A stretch of 64,000 nucleotides of DNA, from positions 12,121,440 through 12,185,439 of the forward strand of contig NC_135571.1 in assembly GCF_964340395.1 (NCBI RefSeq), read 5' to 3'. This DNA comes from Glandiceps talaboti (Eukaryota > Hemichordata > Enteropneusta > Spengelidae). The notes beneath the pieces are model-generated. The model was not told the origin of the DNA, did not search any database, and saw only the letters and a list, made by a program, of their open reading frames with translations. This document shows, one piece after another, positions 43,002-57,800 of the stretch (positions are counted from its first letter, which is position 1; each line of letters opens with the position of its first letter). The position numbers were made by a program, and so were the translations under genes.

Positions 43002-46000
43002 GTCCTGATTAACGGTAACTCTGACAGATCTGTGTACAAACATGAACACTTGCACATGAAAATATACAAAATTCACTTCAGGAACTTATATATTACAAAA
43101 TGAACTAACCCCTTAGGTAGCAGCATACACACATAAGTTATTTTAATGTTTATTATTTTTCGAAATGACTAGATATGTTCAAAACAATGTATTATTCCAT
43201 AACTTCTGGTTAATGACTCAACTGGAATGTACAGACATAGTTAAGTTAGTGTCATCTCTCTTTGTTTCAGTAACATTAGAGTTGTCTAGTTTATTGAATA
43301 CTTGCCAAACTAGTAGGTACAAATATTACAAACATTCCTGAAGGTGACAGAAGTGTGCTGGGTCACTCAACAGATCATAACATCGGACATCCTTGATATC
43401 GAAATACAACAGCGGCATTTGGGGTTTCGGCGTACTAGGATTGACATAAATTCAAATGATTGCTGAGACATGTTAACCCTTTCTCGACTAGAAACTTTCC
43501 CGCCAAAATTTTTGAACAAAAATTCTTGTTTCTCTGTAATTTTTGGAAAAAGATCAACTTTATTTTAGACCAGAATTCAAGAAATATTACTTCCCAATGA
43601 AGTAATATTCTTAAATTTTAGAAAATGTTCTTACAATCAAGTTTCTATTTATTCCAATGTCGTCTCTAGGAATGAAAGGGTTTTAAGTTAATACAAACTA
43701 TTGAGTTCATTTAGGCTTCACAGAGTTTGGTATTGAAAAATATTTAACGGCATGTTACGGTAAAGTTGAAAGCCAATTCACTAGTGGCACAAGCTGAGTT
43801 TTTTATAAGCTTTTTACTGAAGTGGAAATATTTACAAAAATAACTTCGAATATTCTAGTATAATGTTAATGTCGATGCATACTTTCTATGACATTACAAT
43901 TTGTATTCTGGCATTGTTAGAACTGTTGATTACATAGTAGGGAGTTCCTGAACATTTTTTATGATACGTATATTAAATTATGCTGTCCATTCGTATGAAA
44001 GATGATTTGTGATTGGATGATGAAGTGTAGACCTTACTTGTACCCTGATAATGAATATTAATGAGCATTACCATATATGGTAGTGTGGGCAGGTTTAAAG
44101 AGCAGAACAAAGATTGAATATTAATGATATATGGAGATTGGGGGGAGGTTACAGAGAATAGAACAGCAGGTCACCTTTAACACAAAACAGTGAAATACTT
44201 AGAAATCTGACAAAGATACCGCTACCCAAATACTGCATCTTGGATCTAAATTTAACAAGTACGCTAAATTAAGTTAGTATAGCCCTTTCCATCAGCCAAT
44301 CCAAGGCCTGCTAACAATTAAGCCCCTATAACTAGCCAATCGTAGCCATCAAAAGAATGATACATCAAATTGTTAAACCTGAATTACTTTACGATTAGTT
44401 TTCACCTATCACTGCTACATTATAGTATGAATATATAATTTCAGACATTCTTAGGTCAGCTACATTTTATCAACATTTCTTATAAATGAACCATTTTGAT
44501 GAAAGTAGTACATCAATGAATTATTTTGCCATTCCATGGTTTTTGTGCATGAAGCACTTTCAAATATAAATTATGGCTGATTCTGTACAACATGGGTGTG
44601 TTAAAGGTTATATTGTTTTAACTTATAATTTGATCATTCAAGTTATAATTCAACTGTCCCTGCAGATGTGAAAACACTTTTCAGGAGAATGCTATGCATG
44701 CTGTCACTTCTTATTGCCATTAATTTGTTAGTGACGACTCCAGCTGTGATTATTATCTAAAATAAATTTACAGAAAATCAAAACTTTTAGTGCATACAGT
44801 TTAGGCGGGAAAATAATATCAAAACTTTTAGTGCATACAGTTTAGGCGGGAAAATAAAATCAAAACTTTTAGTGCATACAGTTTAGGCTGGAAAACACTC
44901 CATATTGAATAGAATGTTTTAAAAATTAATTATTTCTCTCATTTCTGCCTAAAATAAAGTTGGGTTAATCAAAAAAGTTATGTAAGATCAAATTTGTTTA
45001 GTCTAAATAGTTTAGGCGGTGAAAGTACTCACTGAAATGTGACAACTGCACTATAAAGTATGTTTACAAAGATGATTATTACTCCAATTTCAGCCTATAA
45101 TTTATACGGATTTTAAAAAAAGTTACAGAAAACCAAAATTTTTATTTTCATGCACTTTTGGCGGGAAATCACCGAGGAGTGAAACGTCGTATTTTCAGAA
45201 ACAAAATGTTTACAAAAAAGTTTATCTGTTTTCAGTCAAAGAATTAGGTCAAATTACAACAAAGAGTTAATAGAACTTATCTGTACAATTTATTCAAGAA
45301 AGTTATTGTGACTAAAATGTTTTTAAAAGCTAAATTCTGTTTTATTCCAAAAGTATAATTTAAGTTGCAGAAAAACAAGAATTTTGAGACAGAATATTGA
45401 CAGAAAGTAAGTGTCAGTGACAAGGTTAATAGCCCCCTCTTTCTGTGCTAAATGTTCTGTCTGCTATGTGAAACTATGTCAGTTATGTGGAAACCACATC
45501 ACAGCTGGTATTGCCATATAAGGAAGGCTATCGGACAGTCAGCAATAAATAACTTTCTATTTCTCAAGATCAACATTGTAATTTTATGCATGAAATCTTT
45601 GGTTCAGGTCATTTGAAAAAGTACTGACATCTTGTGTTTATTTAAAGTTCTTGTAGAAACACTTGACTGACTTGTCTCTTGCAATTCTGTCGGAAATTTT
45701 TTGGCAGTCAACATTTTGCAAATGTGGTCATTTCTAACAAAATATTTTGGTAACATTTTAATAAAAGTATCAATTCTTATTATTTCTGTCTAAAAATGAA
45801 AATAAATTTCATTTAAAACTTTGCATTTCACGACAATTTTGTTTGAATTATTTTAGCATGATGGTGTATTTCAATGAAAGTATTATATTCTTAAATTCTG
45901 TCTAAAATACAATTCATCTAAATCTTTGCAGTACACAACTAAGCCTTATCCAGGCTGCCATAAGAAGCCAGGGGTGGGGTGACTAAAAATATTGTTGCTT

Positions 46001-49000
46001 TACCATCCCAGGGGTATACAGAGTGACTACAAATATGGCTGCCATAACCACCAAGGGGTGGGGTGACAATAAATATGGCTGCCATAAAAACCAAGGGGTG
46101 AGGTGACTACAAATATGGTTGCCGTAACAACCCAAGGAATGAGAAATAGTGTTAGTTATTCTATCCAAGTCCCTATCCTACAGTGAGTAAGTACTTAGGC
46201 ACATTGGGAAGTAATTTTCTGTTGGCAAATTCTCTTTAAGATTTTACAATCGTCTCTGACAAACTCTAACATTAGTTTATGACTTACTGTGACGTCTCAT
46301 AACATATCTACATGTGTAAAACTCTTTATCAGTTCAACAATAGTTTCATACTATCAGAAATTAAGTACTTTTCAAGTGTATGTAAGTGTGGTATTACCAT
46401 AGCTCTCCTCTTACACAGTCACATCAAAGGGTGATAACATTACTGCAATCCTGGCCTGACAAGTATGTCAAGAATCTAGCTTGTAGTGGTTTTATGTTTA
46501 TAGTATAAAGTTTCACATACTGCTAACTCTGGGGCTTTCCATTATCACTTAACCCTTTCATTCCTAGAGACGACATTGGAATAAATAGAAACTTGATTGT
46601 AAGAACATTTTCTAAAATTTAAGAATATTACTTCATTGGGAAGTAATATTTCTTGAATTCTGGTCTAAAATAAAGTTGATCTTTTTCCAAAAATTACAGA
46701 GAAACAAGAATTTTTGTTCAAAAATTTTGGCGGGAAAGTTAAACTGAACAACATATGCAATTTAAGTGCTGTATTACTGAGATAACCTTAGCCTGGTTTT
46801 ATAATAAAGTTTTGATGGCACCACAATCCGCAAAAGTGTTTATATATATATCACTTTAACTGCAATATATGCAATGGAAGTGTTATATGACTGTGGTAAC
46901 CTTAGCCTGGTTTCATTACCCTGGTTTAATAGTAAAGTTCTGATGACTTAGATCGTCATATGTACAACATATGCAATTTAAGTGCTACATTCAATGTGGT
47001 AAACTTTAGGCTGGCTTCATAAAGTTCCGATAACTGCCCGTATCTCCGATCTAGCGCGGTTTTCATATGTACAACATATGCAATTTAAGTGCTACATTCA
47101 ATGTGGTAAATTTTAGGCTGGCTTCATAAAGTTCTGATAACTGCCCATATCTCAGACCCGCAGCGGTTTTCATATGTACAACATATGCAATTTAAGTGCT
47201 ATATTTAATGCAATAAAATAGCCTGGTTTCATAAGAAAGTTAAGATAACTGCATAATCAACAAAAGTGGTATTACTTAATAATTGTACAACTTAATATAA
47301 TTACTACTGCGACAACCTTAGTCTGGATTCTTAGAAAACTATTGGTAGCTGAAACAGTATTATTTTATAACTACAGTGCTTTCCATATATCACTTAAATT
47401 TTACAAAATATACAATAAAAGTGCTATGTTACTATGGTAACCTTAACATTGCAAAGTTCTGATGGTTACTTATTAACAAAAGTGTTTTTTATAAATCATT
47501 TATACTACAACATATGCAATGTATTAAGTATTACATTATAGCAATAACCCTAGCCAGGGTTTGTAACAAAGTTCTGAAGGCGGCATAATCTACAAAAGCG
47601 TGTTTTTAGATATACATATACAATATTAAGTACTATATTACTGTGATGATCTTAGCCTGGTTTCATAGCAGAGATCTGATGGCTGCATAATCCACAAAAG
47701 TGTTTTTTTTTTATTATATATATATATATATATAAATACTTTAATACATATACAATATTAAGTACTATATCACTGTGATGACCTTAGCCTGGTTTCATAG
47801 CAGAGATCTGATGGCTGCATAATCCACAAAAGTGTTATTTTTTTATATATATGTATACAATATAAAATGCTATACTACTGTGATGACCTTAGCCTGGGAA
47901 AGTTCTGATGACAGTGTAATCCACAAAAGAGTTTTTATACATCACTTAAATTCTACACCATATGCGATATATCAGTGCTGCGTTACTACGGCAACCACAG
48001 CCTGTTTTGATGTCTGCATTATCTTAGCTCTATTACAGATGTTTTCATATCTACAATATATTGGTTTTGTGATTATTTACATCTGTGATACGTTACTGTA
48101 GTAACACAGCATTGTTATTGCATTAACACTGAACCTATTAACACTAAACATTGGAAGGTCAGTTCTCACCAGACTTGTTGCCCGGGAGACAAGTGTATAA
48201 AAACTTAAACAACAATCCAGGGACAGTCTGTATATAGATGGCCAGAGAATAGGATGAATCAATAAAGTTTGTTATTAATGTGAATAATTACTGAGTATCA
48301 TCACTTTTCATTTACAACAGCTGTCTACAGAGGGCGCTATCATTTGAAAGGGTCTGTTTAATATGAGAAAACATGATGAAGTGCCTAGAACGACTACAAT
48401 CCTTAGATGAACTGTACTAAACTTTGACCAACTTTTCAGTTTGAGTGATATTCAACTGAATACCAGACATTTTGTACCATGGCATCATTGAAGTCCTAGA
48501 TAAGATCTCCTTGATGTTCAACTCTTTGTACGCACAGACTTTCCTAGCTGTTACAAAACCAATATTGCAAAGTTGTGAGGCTTAGATCATTACAGTTCAT
48601 TCACAGTAATTGTCTATAGAGGGCGCTATAATTTGAAAAGGTCTCCAGTGTGACAGATTCATACAAAGAAACTGCAAAGTACTAAGATCCTATGACGTAC
48701 TAAAGTCTACTGATATCGGGCGAAAGTTTTTTCTTAAGCCAAGAATTTTCGCTACAAAACCATATTGCATAGCTGTAAGGCTTGGATTGCATAGTTTCTC
48801 TTTTTAGAATTACAAAATGATGCAATTAGCTGATAAAATCAACAAACTGGATATTTTATAATTACAGAGAGAAATGCAAACAGCTGTATCTATGCTACAA
48901 GGCACAATTATTACCACTTACAAGAAGAACTGAAATAGTCTAAGTAAAAAACCTTTTGGGGGCCAAATATCTTCAATTTAAAAAACCAAGCAGAAATTAA

Positions 49001-51760
49001 TTATTTCTAGAAATAACAAAGTAATATAATTATAATCTATCCTACTGGACTAGCTGTTGTTTTGAATGGCCACAGTTTCACCTCCTATCCCGGACACTTC
49101 TTTGGATGATTTGATGACAGATGGTTGGTGACACCTGAAGGTGTAGAATTGTCATGTGATGATGAAAACCGTCGAGGAATTTTACTAATCACAATAATGT
49201 AAGCGGCTGGTGTCATCAGGTGTCACAAACCATCTGTCATCAGATCATGTCAGCCTGAAGAAGCATCCAGGATAGGACGTGAAACTGTTGTCATTCAAAA
49301 CAACAGCTAGTCCAGTAGGATAGATTATAATTACTTCATTATTAACTTCATACTTGGATGATTGAGAACATTCATAGACATATTTCTAGAAAAGTTGACT
49401 GAAATTTTCCTCTAGCTACATATAGGAGTGGTGTGACATAAGACACTTGTTCAAAATCAGCTTTTTGACTCAGGTAACCAACCATCAACTTTACTGTAAT
49501 GTAGATGTTAGCAGTACTGATGCCTTCTATGATCTAGCAGCGTATATTTTTATGGGGACTTGAATTAACGTGGTTGCACTCACAGTAGGCTGGCATTTCT
49601 GATAGTAAGTTTTTCTTACATATCACCCCCCCCCCCCCATCATCCCCAGCCCACCCGTTTGGACTAAAAACAAGTCTTCTACTTTCAAAGACATAGCCCC
49701 CAACACTTTGAAATAAAAACAAGTCTTCTACTTTCAAAGACATAACCCCCAACACTTTGAAATAAAAACAAGCCTCCTACTTTCAAAGACATAGCCCCCA
49801 ACACTTTGAAATAAAAACAAGTCTTCTACTTTCCAAGACATAGCCCCCAGCACACTTTGCACATTATTCTTGCAACGATACTTGTACTGTAACCTTTAAC
49901 TTTCTTTTGTCTTTCTGTTTCCCCTAATATAATTGGTGAATATGCTGCCACAAGAATTAATTTAACTTTCCATTTTTGTTCTAACACAGAAACTTGCCAA
50001 TCGATAATTTACAACCAAAAATAAACTATTAGAGGTTATTTCATGAGAAAATAATATGCAACCTTTCTCTAACTAATATTAATAATCAAGAAAAGTTCAC
50101 TTTTAGTATCTTATAATTTATTTGACTGCAACTCAGTTTATTTTCACTGACATAGTGACCTGAGTATGTTTGTGAAGACACTAATTTTACAATGATATCC
50201 ACATTTTGACATTCCCTTACTTAACAGAAGAAGTGAATTTGTCACCTTTTTTGAGTAATTTACATATATTTTAAGCATTTATATGATAGAAAGATATTTT
50301 TCGCAAAGTATGAGGCTATATATGAAATCAATTACCAACACAACCATGGGTGTTATCGTTCAAGGAGGGAAGGGGTTGAGAGATCGTACCCTGAACATAT
50401 GGCGTGACCGTGACATGAACTGTGTGGTATGTTGCTATATATGTAAAGGATGAAGTTATACTCAGAAAGGTGTTTGCAATGTATGTGAACACATGGCTCC
50501 TGTATAATCTCATTAACATATTATTACTGACCTAACTCACATCCAAATCTCTGGATAATGAACAAACAGCACATTCATACACAGGATTGAATGTCGACTT
50601 TGACTTGCCATATATGTTAATATTTCCATATATGGTAGTTGTTTGCATATCCCCATATACGGTTGCTCATGCAAATATCTATACCAAATAAGGCAATTGT
50701 TTGCATAACCAAGGTATGTTAATTCATGGAAATATCTGATTCCAAATAAGGTATTATCTGCATATCTCCCAAATATGGCACAACATGCAAACGTTTACTC
50801 TAAAGAAGGTAATTATACATCCCAAATATGGTTAGTTATGCAAATATCTACCCAAATAAGGTAGCTGTTTTCATATTCCCAAATATGATTAGTTATGCAA
50901 ATAACTACTTCAAGGATGCAAATTACATCATTTTCACATCCCAGATTTGGTAAGTCATGTTTCTATTTCAAATAACATGTGCAAACGTCTATTCCAAATA
51001 AGATACTTGACTGTACATACCAAATATGGTCAGGCATGCAAATATCTACTCCAAACAAGGCAATTATTTGCATATCCTAAATATGACAATTCATGCAAAT
51101 ATCCACTCCAAATAAGGTAACCATTTGCATATCCCAAATATGGTCACTCATGCAAATACACCTCAGTGGGTTGTTAATGTTGAAGACCTAATGCATGCAA
51201 CAGCCCAACAGCCTAAAACCCAACTGCATATTCCAAAATTTAAACTTAATATCCAGTGACACTGCACAGTAGAATGTTAAATACTACATGTATGATTGGG
51301 CCATCAAAATAGTAAGAGCTACCTTGAAAAGGTGACTTTGAAAGATCAAAGAGAAAGATGCAGATTCAACATGATGAAAGCAAAGATGACAATAATCAGG
51401 AGAATGACGCAGAGCTTGGGGATCAAGGGGGGGGGGTGAGATAAAGGTTTCGGAAGGTAGAGGGGAGATAATGAATAGGAAAGTTGTAGTCTTAAATTCT
51501 TTTCGGAGAAAGAAATGTTGCCTTCAACAATAGTACACTATGCTGTGTTACCCAACCATGGTAACTGCACAGGAGTGATGAGAAAGTGGCTCTTAGTTGA
51601 CAGTCTGCGAACTGCTAGTAAAGTTATCAACAGAGAGAGTGGTCCTGAGTTGACAGTCTGTGAGCTGTCAGTAAGAAATAAACAGAGAGGGGCTCTGAGT
51701 TGAGTTATTGAGCTGCCATTGAGTTTAAACAGAAAGTGGTTGTAAGCTCCAGTCAATGAC

Positions 51761-51844
<84 letters not shown>

Positions 51845-54800
51845 GGTGCTCAGTTCCAATCAATGATTTTACAAACAGGGGTGCTATGTTGAATCAGTGA
51901 GCTGCCACTGATGTTATATACAACATGGCTCTAAATTGATAGACAGTGAACGACCATTGACAGGACAGAGAAAGGTGCTCCGAGTTGAAAGTTACTGAAC
52001 CATAAGTGACATGACCTAGGAAATGGCCCCGAGTTGAATCATGAGCTTACACAGAATGTGCTCTCAGTTGACAAGTCAGTGAGTTAACTCAGAAAGTGGT
52101 TTAAATCGAGTCACTGAACCACCAGTGACCTGACCTAGGAAGTGATTTACTATGATCGCCATGGAAGATTCCATGGCAAGAGAGGGATGGAAGCCTCAAA
52201 GGCTGAGGCTAAGTGGCTCAAAGTTGATCATCGAACAACAAGGGAGTGAGTTTAATAATTTAAAGAGACTGGGACAGTCAGTATTGAAGCCGCCAACAAA
52301 ATATAAAGGAGCCATATTTGAAATGAAAGTGAACAACAAGGGAATAAGGTTACCAGTTTACACAGAGAATGGCACAGTTGAGTCAGAAAGCTGCTAATGG
52401 GAATATACAAGAGCCATGTTTGAAATGAAAGCAAAAGATTCATGCAACAGAAGAAGAAAAATTCAGCCAACCCAAAGGAATTGTGGGTAAGATAACATTC
52501 CGAACTGTGTCACTTTTATTGAAAAACCAGGAAACAAAAATACATACACTGCACGTCAAAACCTATCTGCAAATGTGTTAAAAGAACAGGATAGTGGAGG
52601 GGCAGAAAGGGAGGGGAGGACAGTGGAGGGCAGAAAGGGAAGGGAGGCTGCAAGGAGTCTTAAAGAGGGGCAATGAAGCTATAGCAATGTGAATGCACGG
52701 GTAGGGGCAGATAGCAGCAAGATGGGACGGAACACACAGGACAGCCACTTTGGGAACTGTACACGGCAAATTTATAACAACTCATACGTTTCGTTTCTCA
52801 AATGGGTAGTCGAGCATGCAAATTTTACAACACTTAAATTCACAACAGTGGAAAAAATATCATACTGAAGAAAATATAAGACAAGAAGGTATATCCCATA
52901 ATATACACGGCAATGAAGGATTCTGAGTACAGTAGAAAAGAAAAGAAAATCAAAGATTATACACTGGAGGTAAGAAAGGCAAGCAACCAAGTGAAAGCAC
53001 TTTAAAAATGGCTGCAGAGTTCAAAGGTTACGAAGCGGTCATTAAAGACCAGAGTAGCAGTTATCTGTACGTTTTGCAGTCACCTTTCATGTCAACTGCT
53101 GGCTAGTCTAAATTTCTACATTTCTGAAAAATTTCACTACAAACTTCACCTGGAACAAAATTCCTCACAAAATTTTTTTCTTTTATAAAAACAAACAAAC
53201 ATTGTTTCACTTGTTAAGACAAATTTTTGATTTGGCTGCTGTTAACATCACCGGCTGTATCAAAAGAAAGTGTGTGCATCTGAGCATCTGGCCAAAACGA
53301 CATATTCTACAGCATTTCTTGGTTCACTTTTTTTTCGTTCACAACTTTCACCCTCTTTGTACACGATGCATAATTAATCTCTTGACAGGTTTGGAGACCC
53401 AAAAATGTAATCACAATGATTTCTCCTTTTTCTCCTTTTTTTATGCAATTTTCAAATCTTGTTGTCAGCTTCAAAATGTTGCTACTCATCAGCTTTTAGT
53501 CAATTTTCACTTTTTATACCCTTTGCCTCGACAAACACGGATGAAAATTACCCAAAAAAATAAATAATAATAAAATTCACCTACAACTATGATCCTGTAC
53601 TCCCCTCTTTCTGTCCTAATTGGTATGATCCAATTGTTAAAAACAATGGACTATTCCACTAGGCAAGAAAGAGGGGGTGTACAGGCAAGGCACATTTGTT
53701 GGATTCCACAAGCCAATGTTCGTACCTGTTGCTCTTAATGTCTGCTGTGCTATTTACAAGTTTTGATTTTAAATTTATGTTTGTTATTTGAAAGACTGTC
53801 AACTACTTATATGGAATGGAAACACACATAGGAATAATAGCTTCCATGTTGAATCACACATCAAACAAGTTTGGAAGTGTCCAAAGAAATATACCCCCTC
53901 CGTAAATGTTGTATGATGTCACACTTGATCTGACCTCTGATATCACTTCCTCTTTTGGTTGAGTGAGGCAAGATGGGAAGAGGCGAGCAGATCTGGTTTG
54001 TCCGTACATGAATGTTATCCGTCTTACCCAATATTTGCATCAATATCCAGGAAAGCATAAAGTAACATGTAATTTGGAATTGCTCACCCTCACGACCCAT
54101 CCCGTCTCAGACCTTGGCGATCCCAAGGAACAGGAAACGATTGAACTACAGGTCAAGTGTCACAGGTTACAGGTCAAAGGTCAAAGGTCAGCCCTGATAT
54201 GATCAAAATCAAACACCACAAATACTACAAGCAATGAGAAGATGGCCGGCTGAAGGGCCTTACAGCTGTTGAAGAAAAAGTCAGCAGAAAGGACAGGTTG
54301 TCCCATTCCCAAGACATCAAATATCTGCACATATTAATGATACGAGGGGATTAAGAACTAGCTAGGATAATGATAACATATATATGTCATTCAATAGGTG
54401 AGCCAGCACCCTCTGATAGAAAGTGCAGATTTTGATAACAATATCAGGGAACGCCCTGTTCTCTCTGCTATACTGAGAAAAGAAGTGCAAGATGACAGGC
54501 AAGAAGCTAGTAACGCCTGCTATAAGAGGAAGGCGTGTACGAGCTTGATGGCCGATATGAACTAGTGGAGGAAGGTCTAGTTGTGCTGCTGTATGAAGAT
54601 GATGTGCTGGATGGTCGACTGTAACTACTACTAGCACTGGGCCGACTGTAGCTAGAGGTAGTAGTACTAGAGTAACGTGAAGAAATACCGCTAGAAGGTC
54701 TCGTCGTGCTCACCTCGTTATCATCAGTGCGTCTAGAGCGTCTGGTGTAACCAGTTGTTTCCTTTTCTTCTTCCTTTTTGTTTGTGTCCTAAAGAAAAAT

Positions 54801-57800
54801 TGAACATGACAGTGAAACTCAATTTGTGGCATTATATCAAATATTCATACACGTCCTACGTTACCCTACAGAGAACGTTACCCTAGAGAGAAACCATGGA
54901 CTCTACCTGTGTAATAATTTTCCACATCACACCCCGTCACTTTGCCCAAATAAGATCACTGTATATATAATCCACTTTGCGGTATTTCTGACCTTGGCTT
55001 TTACTGCAGTTTTAACCAAACCATGATTGATTTTCCATAGTGCATCCAAAAATATGCAAATCACTTTGCATGTTTGTATGGTGTATTTTCACATCAAGCA
55101 TAACAGAAACTTTTACAGGTGATTATTAAGGGTTTGTGACATTGGTAGTACAGCTTACAGGCCCTTCCTTGGTTAGGCCTATCTCAGTTTGCAACCCATA
55201 TCAAGGTCATAAAAATTACTATTGAAGGCAAAAGACAAAGGAGAAATTTTGGAGAGAATTTTAAACAGTTGTAATAAAAAGACTCAACTAAACTGTGAAT
55301 GAATACTTGCATATGCACGTACAATTATGTAGAAGGACCACACACACGTACTCATATAAACACACATGCAAAGAGCAAACTGACCCTTGCCTTACGACGA
55401 TATATTTTACCAGATTCCCCCTATCTTTCAAAAACATATCCAAATCATCTGAAAGGTCATCAGAAAGTGACAAATTGCACAAAGAAATTGTCTTTTCTGA
55501 CTCTGAATATGAGATGGCAACTCAGTGTGTAACATAATGCGAACGTTGACCTTATGCGAAACAGGAAATACTAAAACCAATACAGTACTTCTAACAAGGT
55601 ACAGCACACAAGTAAACAGTGTCATGTTATGAATAAATTTGATGACACACACTGATAATTTACATAAAATACATCTAAATAACATTTTGGTAGAAAACAT
55701 CCTTATATTACAACACCTATGAAGAGAACAGGATGAGATGAGGATGAGAAACATATAGAAAACACATAATTTATCTGATAAAAGAATACTTATTAGTACA
55801 CCTGTAGAAATTGATGTTTGTCAAAGTGCCAATAATATGAATATTCATGAGTTTGGGTACAAAACTGCATAATAATGAGCTCATTTGCATGTATGTTCAT
55901 GACCCTGCAACATAAATAATGTCCATTATTTTATTAATGAAAGAGTTAGCAGCGGCACTGGGCCTACCTTATCTGATTTTCCGACCAGATTTTCAGCGCT
56001 TTCAATATCCTCAGCTGTCACACCCTAGGAAGCAAAAATGAAACATTCAAGAAAATGCAAATCAACCTGCTTTTCCCTATGTCACCTGAACTTAGTATAG
56101 CCTCATTGTTTCTAGTGCAGGGAGAGACTACTTATCACATATTGGTGGGGGGGGGGGGGGTTGACCAACACAGGTGGGTAACAACTGATTGTCAAATGTA
56201 ACCACCTAAGGCAGACAACTGACTTTACAACATAATAACAAATACTATAAAATAATATTTCCGAACAAAAACAATTTAGTCACCATTTTTTTCTTTTGTG
56301 TTTATGTCCAGCATTTTTATGAAAAGCTAGTGTATTAAAAAAAAAGTTAAATTCACACAAAAAATTCCTGAAATTTTGAAAAAAAGTAAAAAATTTGTAT
56401 CATTTTCAAGAGAGTATATTGAAATTTTGAAAAAATCAAACAGATAATAGTATTTCCTTTTGTGAAAATAAGATAATGGTATCATTTTCTTGTTACTTGA
56501 TAATGACTCAAATATATGTCTCAATTATATTGTACATTTGAATATGCCAAAATGGTCATTCAAGAAAAAATAATGCGATGATTATTTTTAATGAAAAGTT
56601 TCTAGTGGTGAAAATTTTGGCAGAATATGGCATGTTAACAAGACTGACAGTTTGAAGTTGAAAGCTCTCTGCTTATCAAATTATGTTGTGGGTGTTGATT
56701 AAATTTATAATTCTCAGAATATATCCTTGTTTTAGGTGTAATACTGTTAGGGTACAGTCTGGGCAGGATGACTGGGTGACAGACAGAGACTCAGAATATA
56801 TCCTTCTTTTAGGTGTAATACTGTTAGGGTACAGTCTGGGCAGGATGACTGGGTGACACACAGAGACTCAGAATATATCCCTGTTTTAGGTGTAATACTG
56901 TTAGGGTACAGTCTGGGCAGGATGACTGGGTGACAGACAGCGACATGTACCTTTCATGATTCTGTATGCATGTTGTATAATTTCAGAGAAGTGTGGGACT
57001 CTACTGACTTGCATTAACTGGTATGCATTTTAACAGGTTTACAATTTGTTATTCTGATCTTAGATTTTGGTCCTACCCTTCACAATTCAAAGCCGATATA
57101 CTTCTGTTAGGGCAAACATTTTTATTTATAAGTTTTGAAAACTTAAGATCGGTATACTTTGATGAGGACAAACTCAAAGGCGGTATACTTCTGTTAGGGC
57201 AAACACTTTATTTATATATTTTGACAACTCAAAGCCAGTATACTTCAATAAGGAGAAATAATTCAATTTATATGTTTGAAGGAAACAAACTTAGTTTCAG
57301 TGGTAATTCTACCAAATGTCACTTTTATGTTAGAAAAATCTTACAAAAAGTTTTCATTTTGGAAATTTCAATTTCATTTTGCATTTTATACGCAAATTTG
57401 TACTATCAGCTAGATTACATGCCTAACACAAAGAATTCAATTTCCATAAACAAATGATGCTCATGGCACTGTAGCACAAATGACAGTATGAAATATAGTC
57501 ACTCTAAATTGTGTGATTTATTAGGACACAAGACTTGGGAGGGTTTGTAAAACATACTCTTATATATTTAATTTTTACGTTGAATATTGTAATTAAAAGT
57601 GGTTCTATTTACTTTCAATAAAGATTTAACATAATATATTTCATTTCCTGGCTAAAAAAAAAGTATAAAAATTTAGTGCAATTCATGGATTTTCCAATGG
57701 CTTTTTTTAAACACTATATAAATTTTCCTGATCATGAAAATTGTACACATTCAATCCACATAAAATACAAAATAACATGTTGGAAAAGAAGTTTTGAAAA

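Noticed and set aside
52152-52397. 81-residue plus-strand frame as a separate gene
   Set aside because: Lies in diverged tandem repeats; no recognisable domain or splice context.
53202-53567. 121-residue plus-strand frame
   Set aside because: AT-rich intron sequence; no domain, no splice sites, no repeat support.
54160-54188. Nuclear-receptor DR1 element
   Set aside because: AAGGTCAA is the core of several dispersed repeats here, so a regulatory role is not supported beyond the motif.
57023-57457. 144-residue plus-strand frame
   Set aside because: Overlaps a tandem repeat; AT-rich, biased to Phe/Ile/Tyr with no family resemblance.
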